The notes below the pieces were generated by a model that saw nothing but the letters and a program-made list of their open reading frames with translations, was not told the DNA's origin and ran no database searches. DNA of 64,000 nucleotides, taken from the NCBI RefSeq assembly GCF_932294415.1, contig NC_065545.1, positions 23,111,357-23,175,356 on the forward strand, read 5' to 3'. Within the stretch, counting starts at the first letter, position 1. Each line of letters opens with the position of its first letter. The stretch comes from Quercus robur. Taxonomy: Eukaryota > Streptophyta > Magnoliopsida > Fagales > Fagaceae. A program made the translations under genes and the position numbers. Shown here piece by piece: positions 45,291 through 57,691 of the stretch.

Positions 45291-45935
45291 AGGGTGCTCC
45301 TATTCCACTTTGAAAAATTTCGGATAATTTCAGTCTGTTTTGGGACGTTTCAGTAAATACTGGCCGAAATTCAACATGAAGTTTGTACTTGAAAAAAAAA
45401 ATGTTCTTAAAACCAAAACAAATTTGCATTCTGTACACCGAAAAAACCTCAAAAGGTAAAAAAAAAATGAAAAAAAAAAAAAAGAAATGAACAAAAGTAC
45501 CAGTACAATAAACTATAAGTTCATTTGAAATATTAATAAAATTATTAATTATTGTTGTTTAGTTGTTTCATAAATTTGTTTGTCTCTTATAAACTATAAT
45601 TTGTTGTATTGTTATTTCATTAACTATTAAATTATTAATTGTTGTTTAGCCTAACATAATTTAATTTGTTTGTCTTTTATAATGTATTAGTTAATTAAAT
45701 TATTAATTATTAATGTTTAGTTGCTTCATTAATATTTTTTACTAACTACTAGCAGTCTATCACACACCCCACTGTGCATTAGCACACACTAACACACACC
45801 TCATGTTTGCACACACCCTTGCCTCTCCGATACCGTACCAGAGGCCGTTTTGGTTTAGCTAGAGAAATGAAATATTTCAGTACCAGTTACTACTGGTGTA
45901 CCGTTTTGAAATTATCGCTAAATATATATATTCTC
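45290..45935. repeat. AT-rich inserted repeat, possible TIR element
   Basis: It abuts the truncated 5' side of the INO80B-like pseudogene. The ends share GATAATTTCA...TTTTGG-type sequence in inverted orientation (about 45315 and 45916), with a GATACCGTACCAGAGGCCGTTTTGG zone near 45830. The interior holds diverged direct repeats of ATTATTAATTATTGTTGTTTAG (45540, 45628, 45700). The borders are uncertain. Confidence 0.35.
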
Positions 45936-46613
45936 TTAAAAATATAAAATGATTTTAAAGTCTGGCATAATAATTCCTTTAAATATTAGTAATAATTATG
46001 GTTGTAGTATAATTTTTTGTTTTAGAAGAGTTGTAGTTTAATAATGGTACTAAGTACATGTGCTTACTAAATGCAATAATGAAAAAACAAAAGAAATAAA
46101 AATCAATGTGCAAAAGTTAAAGCTAGGACACGTGGGTGCTTGGAGATAAGTTTGAAAATTTTGAAAATTTTTTACTCATTTAATGACTTCAGTATTCAAC
46201 CTAAGAAACACTATCAACTCTTCCTTCTCCTAAGGAGGCAGTTGGACTCCAACCTGGAAAAATTTATACTTATCATCACCAACAATAGCTTTTTCTAATT
46301 CCTTACACTTTGCCCCTTCTATCACCACATCTGTGAGCAGCATTGGCATTGTTGATTGCTATAAACCCTGTTCAGTAGAGACTGAGGATTCAACCCCATT
46401 CTGATGTCTAATTGCAGCCACCAAGCACTACCTAGCCATAAATTGGCTCCTAACCAGCTCCTCAACCTGGTCCCCAGAAGGATACTTTACTTTCAGGTGT
46501 AGGGTGGAAGATACGACTCTCATGGCATGAAGCCAAAGTCTTGCCACAATAGCAGTATAAGGGGAGTAGGCATCTACCACGATGAAGTTTACCTCCACGA
46601 CCTCTGTCCCTAC

Positions 46614-46946
46614 CTAAATAGGTAGTCCGATTTGGCGTTTCGGAAAAACAATCTTCCCGTCAAACCCTATTAGAGGGGAATCATAACAGGCCAAGTCCTC
46701 AGACCTTAGCTTCAGCCCCTTAAATAGGTCAGGGTACATGATCTCTGCGCCACTGCCTTGATCTACCAACACCCTCTTCACATCATACCCATCTATACCG
46801 AAGGTGACCACCAGGGCATCATCATGTGGCTGCAAGGTTCCAACCTTATCCTCATCCAAAAAACTCAAAACCAGCCAGACTTCCATTCTACTCCTCTTCA
46901 GAATAAGGGACAAACCCTCTGCTGATGGCCGACCTATAGACATCAC
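46614..46946 (-). pseudogene. Gypsy retropepsin-like protease fragment
   Basis: The minus-strand frame contains LQPHDDALVVTFGIDGYDVKR, then VLVDQGSGAEIMYPDLFKGL, the Tat/Athila-type aspartic protease active site (usually VDxGSSADIL). The catalytic Asp is kept. Pro/Tyr and Leu positions after it fit the family. Frames before and after are broken. It belongs to the truncated Gypsy element. Confidence 0.8.
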
Positions 46947-47469
46947 CCCTGAATGGTTGAGAACCAGTCATTCCTAAAGCAGCAAGAATGACACTGATTA
47001 TACCTAGAGGTAGTCTTGTAGAAGCATCTCTCTGAGCCCTTGACCCTACCTAACCACCCTATCCGTTGGGTTGATACAAGAATTGCTTTAGCTTTCCCCA
47101 TCTTAACCAATTACTCTAAATGACTCCACAACGTCCTACAATCTTCTGTGGTATGCCTTTATTCCTGATGGTATTGGCAATGAAGGGTTTGGTTGCGTTT
47201 CGTGGGGTCTCCTCTCATCTTATTTGGCCATTTAAAGTATGGCTCATTCTTAATTTTTCCTAAAATCAGGTGCACGGTTCTCGAAATACAGTGCTAACCA
47301 CTTGAGCAGTAGCTGAGCTAGAATGCCCAGTAAAATCTTTCCGAGGTCGATTGTTATTGTACCTGTCCAACCTGAAATCCCTCCGATCCTGGGGGACCAA
47401 CTTAGCTTTTCCCTTTCCTTACTGTTGATCATCCTCAACCCGCTTATACTCATCAATATGAACTATGAG

Positions 47470-48432
47470 CTAACGCACACTCCTAACCGGCTTTCTTGTC
47501 AAAGACTTTCTCAAATCATGCTCGGCAGGTAGGCCAACCTTGAAAGTCCTTATGGCCACATCATCGAAATTCCCATCGATCTCATTGAACATCTCCCAAT
47601 ATCTATTAGAGTATGTTTTCAAGGTCTCCCCCTCTCGCATGATCATGGACAACAAAGAGTCCAAGGGCCGAGGAACACTGTTGCAAGTAACAAAACAAGC
47701 TCTAAACGCCCGAGTAAGCTCTTCAAAGGAATTAATAGAGTCTTCACCCAGGCCATCAAACCATCTCATTGCTACAGGCCTCAAATTGGATGGGAACACC
47801 TTGCACATCAAGGTCTCATTCTTGGAGTGAACAGTCATTCTCTGGTTTAAGTGGCTCACATGCTCCATAGGGCCTACTCGACCATTGTACATAGTGAATG
47901 TTGGCTGAGTAAACCGCCAAGGAAGTTTTCCTCCTTCAATTTTGCGTGTAAAAAGTGATTTGGAAATTTGATTTTAACGCCATACTCATAGCATCGTTTC
48001 CTAAACTTTTGCGAGATGGGCTCTTATTTCTACACTTATAATGGTGATCCTCATCACACGAGAAAGACTCACTGGGGGGAGTCCTTGACCTGGACCTGTA
48101 ACTGTCATCTCTATCATCATTAGAAGAAGGGTCAAAATTTGAAGGAGGGTCAAAATTTGAAGGAGTCCTTCTTCATCGCTCGTGGCGCAGCCTTCTTCGC
48201 AAGCGGTCAATCTCCAGCTACATTCTTCTAGTATTCTCTTCATGGAAGAGGTGACTCCCACTTCAAGAATAACTTCTACTAGCATGCGTGGTATGCACGC
48301 TAACCTTCTGGTCCCTTCTTTGCTCAAGATTGAGGAATTGGTCTTGGCGCTGGGAACCAACAGACTCCTTCCAGTTTGGCCTTGAACCCACCATAGCTGG
48401 ACGTTGAACTCACCAAAGCTCAAGTTTCCCAC
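47470..48432 (-). pseudogene. Gypsy gag fragment (Retrotrans_gag)
   Basis: The best part, 47892-47470, reads HVSHLNQRMTVHSKNETLMC, LRPVAMRWFDGLGEDSINSF and FKVGLPAEHDLRKSLTRKP, the retrotransposon gag domain of Tat-type Gypsy elements (W-F/Y-x-x-L core, SF-E-L). The N-terminal Ser/Arg/Asp-rich part (48432-47950) is frameshifted. It also has a 21-bp tandem duplication (AGGGTCAAAATTTGAAGG-A, 48127-48168). Confidence 0.78.
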
Positions 48433-48445
48433 AGATGGTTCTAAT

Positions 48446-49259
48446 TGTAAGGCAGGTTTTGGATCCTAGGCCCACAAGGTAAAAGGATTGAGGCTCAAAG
48501 AGCCCAATACAAAGAATTTGTAAAGAGTGGGCTAAAAACTAGGTTTCAATGAATTGAACAACGTTCACAATGGACTAAAGATGGTAAGAAAGCAAGGAAA
48601 AGACAAAGGAAAACAAGTTTTTGCAAAGAAATTCTTCCTCGGCTAAGTCCGAGGAGAGTAGTTCTAGATTATATTATTCTTAGACTTGAGTACAATTTCA
48701 ATTCTCAATGTTACAGTGTTTCCTTTACAAATTCTCCGATCCCCTTCTACAATGGGATTCTTCTTCTTTATATTACCCTTCTTCACTCCATCTCAGCCAT
48801 CCACGTGTTGATTACATGTCTAGCTTTTATCCTTGTCTGATTAGCACCTTCCTGAAGTTTTTCTAGAGATAGCTGTAAGGCTGAATATCACTATTCAGGT
48901 ATCACTTCCATATTAATGCGGCCAAAGAGATAGCTACAAAGCATTCAATGCGATGACAGCAGATTTCCTTTAGATATTTCTTACTTTCCCATTGTCTTAC
49001 CCCTTCTTAATGCTCGTCCTTACTAGTAGAACAGCCCAGAACGCTGCTCTTGGGGGCAGGCCCACCCTTCTGACCTCTGCTCTATTAAGCCGAGGTGGCA
49101 TTTGTCCTCAGACCTCCTTCTTGGACCCTCATGACCAAACCCCTTTCTTCATTCACTAATGCGCCTTTCCACGATAACGTTTACCCGTCTTCGGACTATT
49201 AAGTGTCCTTGGACAAGGCCCACGGCCCAATATACATTTCTGGGCTTGTCATCCCTACA
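48446..49259 (-). repeat. 5' LTR of the Gypsy fragment
   Basis: 814 bp. In element sense it runs TGTAGGGATGACAAGCCC ... AACCTGCCTTACA. On the plus strand it starts TGTAAGGCAGGTTTTGG. CCGAGG/CCTCGG words recur in it (48640-48660, 49088-49120, 49193). Confidence 0.85.
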
Positions 49260-50580
49260 CCTATATATATAATTTAAATGTCATTGATAGTCATTTTTAT
49301 GTTTTGTTAACTCTTTAAAAAAAAAATTGTAAGGATATTATTAGGTATAAAATGTAAATTGTCCATGTTTTTTTTTTAAATTATTGTGAAACACTTTCTT
49401 CTTCTTTTTTTCTTTTTTTTTTTTTTTTTTTTTGCGATTCATTTATTATAAATTCTTTGATTTTTGTACTTAATAACTCACTTAAATGAATATTTATGAT
49501 GTGGTCCCACATTTGATTCTAAAATTAATAAATAAAACTCTTTAAGAATAAATAATTTAGAACACATGGCACAAAATTGGAACTCTAATTTGGAATTCTA
49601 ATTTGAGTTTCTCTCAGTTTCACATATTATTACATATATAGAAATTTGAGTTTCTCTCAATTTCACCTATTATTATATATATAGATTATTATCTATTAAT
49701 GCGCTCTCTCTTAGAATGGGATCATTAAGTGTCATTTTGAAAAAAAAAATAATAGTATTTATGTCAATTTATTAATTTTATTCAATGGTGAAATAGTTCA
49801 CTAAAGAGTTTTATGGTAAACTTCTAAATTTCAACTTTAACCTTAAACTGTTTAGCCATTTCTATTTTGGGTAAGGGTTAGCTCTAGTGTAGTAAGTGCA
49901 CTAAAGCCAACACGATGTAGACATATGACGAAAATTGAATATATACCCTTATTGTGTTAACTCCAGTACGCTAAAGCATTGAAACTAACCCGTATCCTTC
50001 TATTTTCTACTAAATATGCTTTAAGAGCCTTAAAATGTACCTTTCCTTCTTTTAAGACGACACAAGACACACATTGGTTTATAACTTTATACAACAGATT
50101 AGCATTTTCAAAAGATCTGAATTTTTCATTTTCTTTTTTATATTGCACCCACTTAGAAAATTTGCAGTGTTAATTATGAAAAACCACTTTTGAAAGGGGA
50201 GATTTTCACATATTCAATATGGATGGATTAGATTTTAAAATATAAAACTAAAAATAGTGTTTACGGCGATGATATAACTAATGATTACTCCATCTCGTAG
50301 CTTAGGCGTGCTAGGCCTTCGTTTAATCTTTGCTATAATGCCGCTAAGCAAACATGTGCAATTCCACGAACATGGATTTTGATTACCGTCAAAGAAACCA
50401 AGCAACACTACAAGTCTACAACAACCTGAAAGTAGTACTATCAATAGGAAGATTATATTAAAGTATTCATTTACCAATATAATTCTCCTTCTTAGGTAGC
50501 ACTGCAATGATAAGAACAAACATAAGCCATAAATAATGAATGACCAGCAATAGAAAAACACGATCTCCTGATGAATTGGC
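49260..50580. other. Intergenic AT-rich DNA, nothing coding recognised
   Basis: It includes a 43-bp tandem duplication (49601-49643/49644-49686, TTGAGTTTCTCTCA...TATATATAGA), poly(T) at 49408-49433 and no supported gene. The 3' UTR of the next gene must lie in its right-hand part. Confidence 0.55.
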
Positions 50581-51420
50581 TTAATGGAGCAACGTAGATA
50601 TGTCCAAGCAAATGGCACCCAACAAATGAATGTAGGCATTGGCCTCACTCAAAAGTGACCCGGGTATCCCAGCATCGCTAAAACCATCATTACAAGTGTC
50701 AGCATCAGTAATAGCAGCACTAAGCACACTATTTAAACGGCCAGCATCATGTGCTTTAATGGCGACCAAGGCAGTTTGAAAATTGTTGAGGGCACTGTCG
50801 TAGTTTTCTTGGCATTGTTCTATGCACTGGGACTCGAAGTTGGATGTGGAATGGTGTGTAGCAAGTTCGTTTGCCTTAGCAATGGTTTTATTGGTGAAGC
50901 TTATAGCTGCTTGAATCTCGGACACGAGGATGGAAGCTGGGTCAAACTCTCCACTAAGGAATGGAATGATGGTGGTGGCACAAACGACAGGGTCTTTAGT
51001 TATGCCACAAACTTTGTGGACAGCAGGATTAACATTTGCAGTTGGTGGAGTGTGCAAAATGGGGGAGAATGAACCGGACACTTTAGCTTCAACTGAACCA
51101 GAGACACCCGCTGCAGCTGAGACATCTGCATGAGGCAATTTAACTTCAGCTGAGACATCTGCATGGGGCAATTTAGCTTCAACTGAACCGGAAACACCCA
51201 ACGCAGCTGAGACATCTGCATGAGGCAATCTAGCTTCAACTGAACTGGAGACACCCGACGTGGATGGAACTGAGACATCTGCATGATGCAAGGCGGGGGC
51301 TGAGGATGGATTGGTGGAGACAGCAAAGTCACTGTGCTTGCGAGGTACGCAAACAGCATTTGCTGAGAGGAGAAGGGAAGAAAGGGAGATGAAGAGGAGA
51401 ATGTGGTTGATGACTTCCAT
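50581..51420 (-). CDS. Secreted PMEI/invertase-inhibitor-domain protein
   Basis: A single-exon 279-aa protein. Proteins with this four-helix domain block pectin methylesterase or acid invertase in the cell wall or vacuole, and sequence alone does not tell which. The start is ATG 51420 (MEVINHILLF), chosen because a clean signal peptide follows (hydrophobic core ILLFISLSSLLL, cleavage probably after ANA, residue 22). The upstream in-frame ATG at 51510 would bury it. Residues 45-115 are a repeat linker with LPHADVSAALGVSGSVEAK-type units. The PMEI domain spans about 131-279, with the disulfide cysteines in VCGITKDPVVCATT (138, 147) and in CIEQCQENYDSAL and DADTCNDGF (199/203 and 243). It is complete and open. 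The linker is unusually long for the family. Expression is not shown by the sequence. Confidence 0.85.
   Translation of the reverse strand: MEVINHILLFISLSSLLLSANAVCVPRKHSDFAVSTNPSSAPALHHADVSVPSTSGVSSSVEARLPHADVSAALGVSGSVEAKLPHADVSAEVKLPHADVSAAAGVSGSVEAKVSGSFSPILHTPPTANVNPAVHKVCGITKDPVVCATTIIPFLSGEFDPASILVSEIQAAISFTNKTIAKANELATHHSTSNFESQCIEQCQENYDSALNNFQTALVAIKAHDAGRLNSVLSAAITDADTCNDGFSDAGIPGSLLSEANAYIHLLGAICLDISTLLH
51083..51300 (-). repeat. Coding tandem repeat in the PMEI gene linker
   Basis: Four imperfect units of about 57 bp (one shortened to about 33 bp). Each encodes a version of LPHADVSAA.GVSGSVEAK. Substitutions between units are mostly frame-preserving, and all length changes are multiples of three. 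Confidence 0.85.
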
Positions 51421-51820
51421 TGCCCTTTCTCTTGGAGGAAAGCAAAGAGGAGAGACAAAGGAGGATACTTTAAAGAATGGAGCAAATAATGTTCTCTTGG
51501 GGGAAAGCAAAGAGGATACTTTAAGGAATGGAGCAAATGATGGGTGGGACGTGGGGTTTTAGAAGGAGGATCGTTATGCATGGAATTAGGATTGTCATAC
51601 AAACTTTACTGAAAATAGGATTGTAGGTTATACCAGTTTCGTATGGATCGATTTAGAAACATTTAGTTTTGCCCTTTAGGATAGTTTCTTGTGCATTTGG
51701 ACCATAACGTCACCTCAGTAGGTTAGGATTATGAAAAATATGTATCATACATAGAGAACAAAGGGCAAGACAGAGACAACCAGGCTTGACCAGGTAAAAT
51801 AAGTTACTGATTTTGTTACC

Positions 51821-52001
51821 ATTAACAATATATCATGCTGTAAACTCAAGTATATACGTGTTAAAGAGGGATATATATCTCTTACTAACTAAAATAATAA
51901 ACTGACAATTCATTAACACTATATCATGCTGTAAACTCAAGTATATACGTGTTAAAGAGAGAGATACATATCTCTTAGTAGCTAACAAATTGACAATTTA
52001 T
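51821..52001. repeat. 91-bp tandem duplication
   Basis: ATTAACA.TATATCATGCTGTAAACTC... at 51821 is repeated at 51912, including the TATATACGTGTTAAAGAG and ATCTCTTA.TA.CTAA parts. The duplication lies in the intergenic region between the PMEI and kinase genes. Confidence 0.85.
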
Positions 52002-52494
52002 ACCAATATATCCAAGCCCATACACAAAAGAAAATAAGATTCTAAAATAAATGAAATTGATCAACTGCAACTTCTCTTTTTCCAGAATAAACATCATGGT
52101 AAAAATAAAGAAAGAACCGAAACCTCTGAAAAGTAACAGCATATCACGTCTGATTCAGAATGTAGATCGAAAAAAAAAATAGAGAATTAAATTAATAGAC
52201 CCTTTAAAGCCAATCTGATGAAACAAGCTACAAGGCATATTTACAAAATTTATCCAAGAGGGAGAAACACTGCCTAGGGGAAAACTGAACAATGGTTCTC
52301 CACCAGGGACAACACAAAAGCACCCATCATTCCCAGCCCCCACCAATCACACTTACAAAATCTATGCCATTCTCATAAAAAAATCTTGTTCCTTATGTCC
52401 GCCTCCAACAAGAACACTCTTCACATCGTTGATTTTTGGCAGTCAAAAACTATACAATGAATGAAGACTTCTGGCTAACTTACCTTTAAGGTCT

Positions 52495-55400
52495 TCATCG
52501 TCCTTCATGAAGATCTTCAGAGAAAACCACTGTCCTTGAGATGTTGTCATTGTCAAAGGTGCTTAGACCAGAGTAAGGGCCAGAAGAGAAAATTGATGAT
52601 GTTCCATCAGACTCAAAGGTAGTAGATGACTGCCTCAGGTTGGGCCGGTTGTTGGAAGAAGTTAATGTGGAATCTTGATATTCTGTGACGCGCTGCACCA
52701 TTTTAAGTGACTGCACCACTTCACCCATTGTAGGCCGTTGGCTTGCCTCAGGAGCAACACAAGCTGCAGCAATCGTGCAAACCCGTACAAAATCTTCCTT
52801 TGGATACTTTCCTCCAAGACTTGGATCAGCAAGCTCTTCCAGCCGATCCTTGTCTCTAAGAATTGGTCTGGCCTGCAAGCAATACAACTCACTAGTTTTG
52901 ATTTCTGTCCAGAATTATAATTCTATAACAAATTACAATCAATCAGATCATAAAAGGCCTAATGCAAAAAATTAGGAACCACAAACAATGATTATTAAAA
53001 TAGAAGTTTAAAAAGAAGAACAAAGGATTGCTTTAACAATAAGACTAACCCAAGTGACAAGATTTTCCTGTCCAGAAGGCTGTGACATATCCACAGGCTT
53101 CCTTCCTGTCAGCAATTCAAGTAGTACAACCCCATAGCTGTAGACATCACTTTTAACAAGTAGATGCCCTGTCATTGCATACTCTGGAGCTACATACCTG
53201 TAAATTAATTTTCCTCCATATTAATACCAATTTAAATTATGCAATAACAAGGTTAAGGATGGGAGATAATGAATCTAACCCAAATGTGCCCATCACTCGA
53301 GTAGACAAGTAATTTGCTCTGCCTTCGGGTGCCTGTTTGGCAAGCCCAAAATCAGCAACTTTAGCATGGAAGTTGTTCTCAAGCAATATATTGGATGCCT
53401 TGAAATCTCTGTGAATAACACAGGGCTGTGAGTCCTCATGCAGGTAGGCAAGTCCTCTTGCAGCATCAAGTGCGATCTTCATTCTAGTTTCCCAATCCAA
53501 AGGACAATTTACTCCTAGTGGACCTGAGTTAAATCAGAGTCAATGTCAACTGTATACAAGAACTACTTTACAAATGGAATTGCTTCTATGTTTTAGTTTC
53601 CGCTCAAAGAAACTCCAGTAGAAAGAGAAATATCAAACTCAAAATGCCAGCAGAATCTGTGACTCAGGAAAAAAAATTACCATGGAGCCAGGCCTCCAAG
53701 CTTCCATTTGGGACAAGCTCATAGCAAAGTAGGTTTTGTGAAGAGTCGCGATTGCTATAGTAACCCACTAGTTTGACAAGATTACGGTGATGCAGCCTGC
53801 TAAGCATCTCAACCTCTACTAGAAACTCTTTATCCCCCTGTTGGCCTCCACTAGTAAGCCTTTTGATTGCTACAGCTGTACCATCACTTAAGACACCCTT
53901 GAAAACTCTACCAAACCCACCTTCTCCAAGTATGCTTGCAGATTCAAAGTTGTTTGTAGCTTCCTTGAGTTCTTCATAAGCTATAAATCGAGTGCTGGTT
54001 GGGTGGGGAAGAGATCCTACTGTAGGAGCTGTATTCACCGTCCTTGGCTTTTCTGAGGGAGAAGAAAAGAAACAACCACTGATTGAAAAGAAGAGATGAA
54101 CAAAAGGTTTCATGAAAAACTTAAACCAAAATAGTCATGCAGAATCAATTAAAACCAAATCCACTTCAAGTATCTGTATTGGTGTTTCAGGCTTTCATCA
54201 TTTATCACAGAGCTTCTAAGTCTATTCTTCAGCTGCTAAGTTGTTTTAGTCTGATGCGTCCAATGACGTTATATTCCATAAAGCAATCTTTACTAATCAA
54301 ATATTGAACAAAATAAGTTGAAATTTGTTAAAGCTATGCCGACATAACAATGTTACATACTGTTAATTTGCTTTCTAATAAGTAAAAAATTGTCATAATC
54401 AATCGCCCACTGTGGGGCTCAAACCCAAGACCAGAGGGTTAGGACTTAAGAGAACATACTGTTAATTTTTCTAAGGGTTAAAACTTAAAACCATGAGGCA
54501 ACCTTTGGCAAACCAAGTAGCAGAAACATTTTTCTGCAAACAGGAATCAAAAGCAAGCATGCCTTCACCAATGCAGACTTTTTAGGCATTGTCAGAAGCT
54601 GATCTACATGAGGGTTTACACATTCTACCACTAGCAAGTCGTTACAGAGTTACTGTTACGATTATTAGAAGAGAAGTAAACCATAAAGACAGTGTGAGAT
54701 GTATGACATAAGATTCGAGATAAATACCAGTTTCTACAGGAGATGCTTTAGTCTTCCCTGAGCGGTTTGTGCATAAACAAAGTACAAGCACAGATATAAT
54801 GGCTATGAACAGTACACCAGTGCCAATAACAATAATAATGATCAAATTTGAATGCCTCCCTCCGTTTGAAGTATTGAGTGGTTTAGCAGTTGGTAACTTA
54901 TGTGGGGCTTCCACAGGTGACATAGCGACTAGAGGAGCTGTGTATCACATGCAAAACAATGTCAATATTCATAGAACAGGGTTACATTCTATAGACCAGT
55001 CATCAAACATAATATTAGAGACAAAGAAGTTATTAAGTGTGTAAATGAGACATACCAAGGAAGTCAAAACTAATTATAAACATAGCAAGAGGAAGTCAGG
55101 ATTAATTTTCAGAATCAATATTTTAACAATTTTCTTCAGGTTCAACCCCCAAGACAAAACATAAAAAAGTTATTCTTGGCTTACCAATTTGAGCAACTGA
55201 TTATTATTAACTCATTTTTGGGGAAAACTGGAAAAATTAATTTGTATATATGCATGTATATATATTGCATTTATGTTATATGAAAGAAAAAAAATAAATA
55301 TATATATATATATACATATCTCTAAAAATCAGCAGCTGTGTGAAGTTTGGATTTGGAAGAAATGGGAAGACTAAGACATTACATGGACAAGATCCTAATT

Positions 55401-56289
55401 TTTAATAAGTTCAGCCACCAAACCAGTCATCACCATTTTTAAATCTCTCTCTCTCTTTAATTTGTCTGAGTGGTACAAATAAAAAAGTACTAAGTTCAGA
55501 GCCAAATTCTCAAACAGTAACAGCAATCAGGAGCCATGAGCATAAGCAATGATCCTGTCACTGTTGATATACTAAATGCTCAGTGGAGGCAAGAATACAT
55601 TGGTTCAAAAAATCCTTAAAGCATTATATGCCTTGTAAGAAATACCTGGAGCAGGCGGTGGAGGCTGAAACCAGGTCAAATTGAGAAGTTTATAATCACC
55701 CACTAATGTAGGGTCTACATGAACCTTATGCATGACAAGCGAAGAGTTTATTGCATATGCCTCACTTGCAGAGAAACTGATTCCCTTGAGTGGAACTATA
55801 TCCATTGAAATATTCAACCTTGATAAGCTGACTACATTAAAGCTGATCAGCTCTATTTGAGAAACTTCCAATCCAAGTTGCAAAGCTAGTTCATTTAGAA
55901 ACACATTCCAACTAGGATTTTGGGAGACATTTAAAAGGAGAAGGTCTAGCTGTATCGGATACACACAGTGGCAGCCCCGAGTCCCTCGCTTCAATACCAT
56001 GTCTGGTTTGCAACAGTCTGGCAGAATAAAAGTAAGCATATATGTTAATCAAAGTAAGGACCATGCTAACTACAAGATTGATAAGAGCAGAACCAGGAAA
56101 CTTTAAATATGACTCAATTATGAAGCCAAGCAGATCATTCAATGTGCCACCATAAACTTGGTAAAGTAAGGAGGAAACAAATTAAAAATTATATATTAAG
56201 AGGAAAATTTAATACATTATAGGATCATCCCACTTTTTCCATGGAAGAGTTGCTCAACATCTGATAGATAAATCAAAGAAGAGCAAGAT

Positions 56290-56326
<37 letters not shown>

Positions 56327-57639
56327 CGATTGAGAATATAACTTACTGGATGCATAAGGAGATAATGGTGGCTGAGGCAAACCAGAAGGAACAACACCAG
56401 CACCAGCCTCTGTTGGGGAAATATTCTCAAAACCAGCAATAGGCGGTGCTAAACTATTCCTCTTCATTAATGGTTTTGACAGATGTGAACTTGTAGGGGG
56501 GTGAGTAGAAGTTACCAGTGGGCCATAAATAGGAGTATGGGCTGGTGATAAAGCAATTGTGGGTGCACCACGTGGAGAAAAATGCTTATGTTGAGGTTTA
56601 TGGGACGGAGGAAGGTCAGCTGGCAGAGGCAGATCGGGAATAGCAGGTGCAGCCAAAGGTGGTCTAGTTGGATATACTGAAGGGGCTTCCAATAGACTCC
56701 TGGGTACATCAGCATAGACGATGGATATCACATAAAATATAAAAAGAATCCATTTCAGCAACAACCGTCGAGGTTTGTCGAATCCTCCTGCAACATTTGT
56801 TCAATATCAACATTCAATCTACTGAGAAAATGGAAGCCATAGCAGCTATCGTTTTAACATAAGCTCTTTATTCCATAAAATATTAATAATTCACACAACC
56901 AGTGCTTATGCAACAAATTAAGCGCGTATCAGAATGCTCATATACATTTGCTCCCAAAATCCTAAAAAGAACACGCACACATGTGCACACCAAACTTCAA
57001 CATCTTGTGCGAATTTCACACACACACACACACAAAAAAAAAATGAAGAAGAAGAAGAAGATCTTATAACAAGCCAATTGTTTCATTTGGTTGCTAAATA
57101 TTACACGAACATAAAAGGATTTTTTTTTTTTTTTTTTTTTTTATACTTTCACAAAATAAAAGAATTTCAAATACCATAAGTTATTAGATACTTTACAATA
57201 CTAGGAGACATAAAACAATGTAACTATCCAACCAAGCCTTATTCAACTCATTGGCTTATGACTAGCAAGAACTAAATATTTAATAAATAATTTTTTTGAA
57301 TATTACTTTCAATTTCTCGCTTTTTTACACAACTAAACAATAAGAATTGTACAATTCATTGTTACATAATTTACATAACTCAACAAAGCCACAACACTAA
57401 CAACCATAGCCAACCAATTCAAGCAAGTTCTCTTCATTTCCAGTGAAAAATCAATAAAGTAGTGAAATTTATGCGTCAATTTCGCTTCCTCTTCTTTTCC
57501 ATGTTTGTATTTTCAGTTTCCAATTAGAAAACAATGAATACTTTTTAGTAGCAAGTAAACTCTAAGGTTTTTAACTATATAATTTGGAGCCTGAAATTAC
57601 AAAACCACAGCTCCACTAAACCTAATCCAAATTATTTAG

Positions 57640-57691
<52 letters not shown>

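Larger units (their letters stand above)
46199..49259 (-). mobile_element. 5' part of a Gypsy (Tat-like) retrotransposon, truncated
   Basis: In minus sense: a 5' LTR (49259-48446), a decayed primer-binding region, gag (about 48430-47470), the protease region (46946-46614) and a short pol piece with FFQVGVQLP (near 46250). The element then ends at about 46199, before reverse transcriptase. The sequence after the LTR, TTAGAACCATCTGTGGGAAA, resembles the TTTGGCGCCGTCTGTGGGAAA primer-binding region of Tat-type elements after C-to-T/G-to-A decay. No 3' LTR is present, and the left TSD is not found. Confidence 0.82.

Noticed and set aside
51000-51602. 200-aa alternative frame over the PMEI gene
   Set aside because: It is a shadow of the repeated linker in another frame. 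It has no domain, whereas the overlapping frame has a signal peptide and a PMEI domain.
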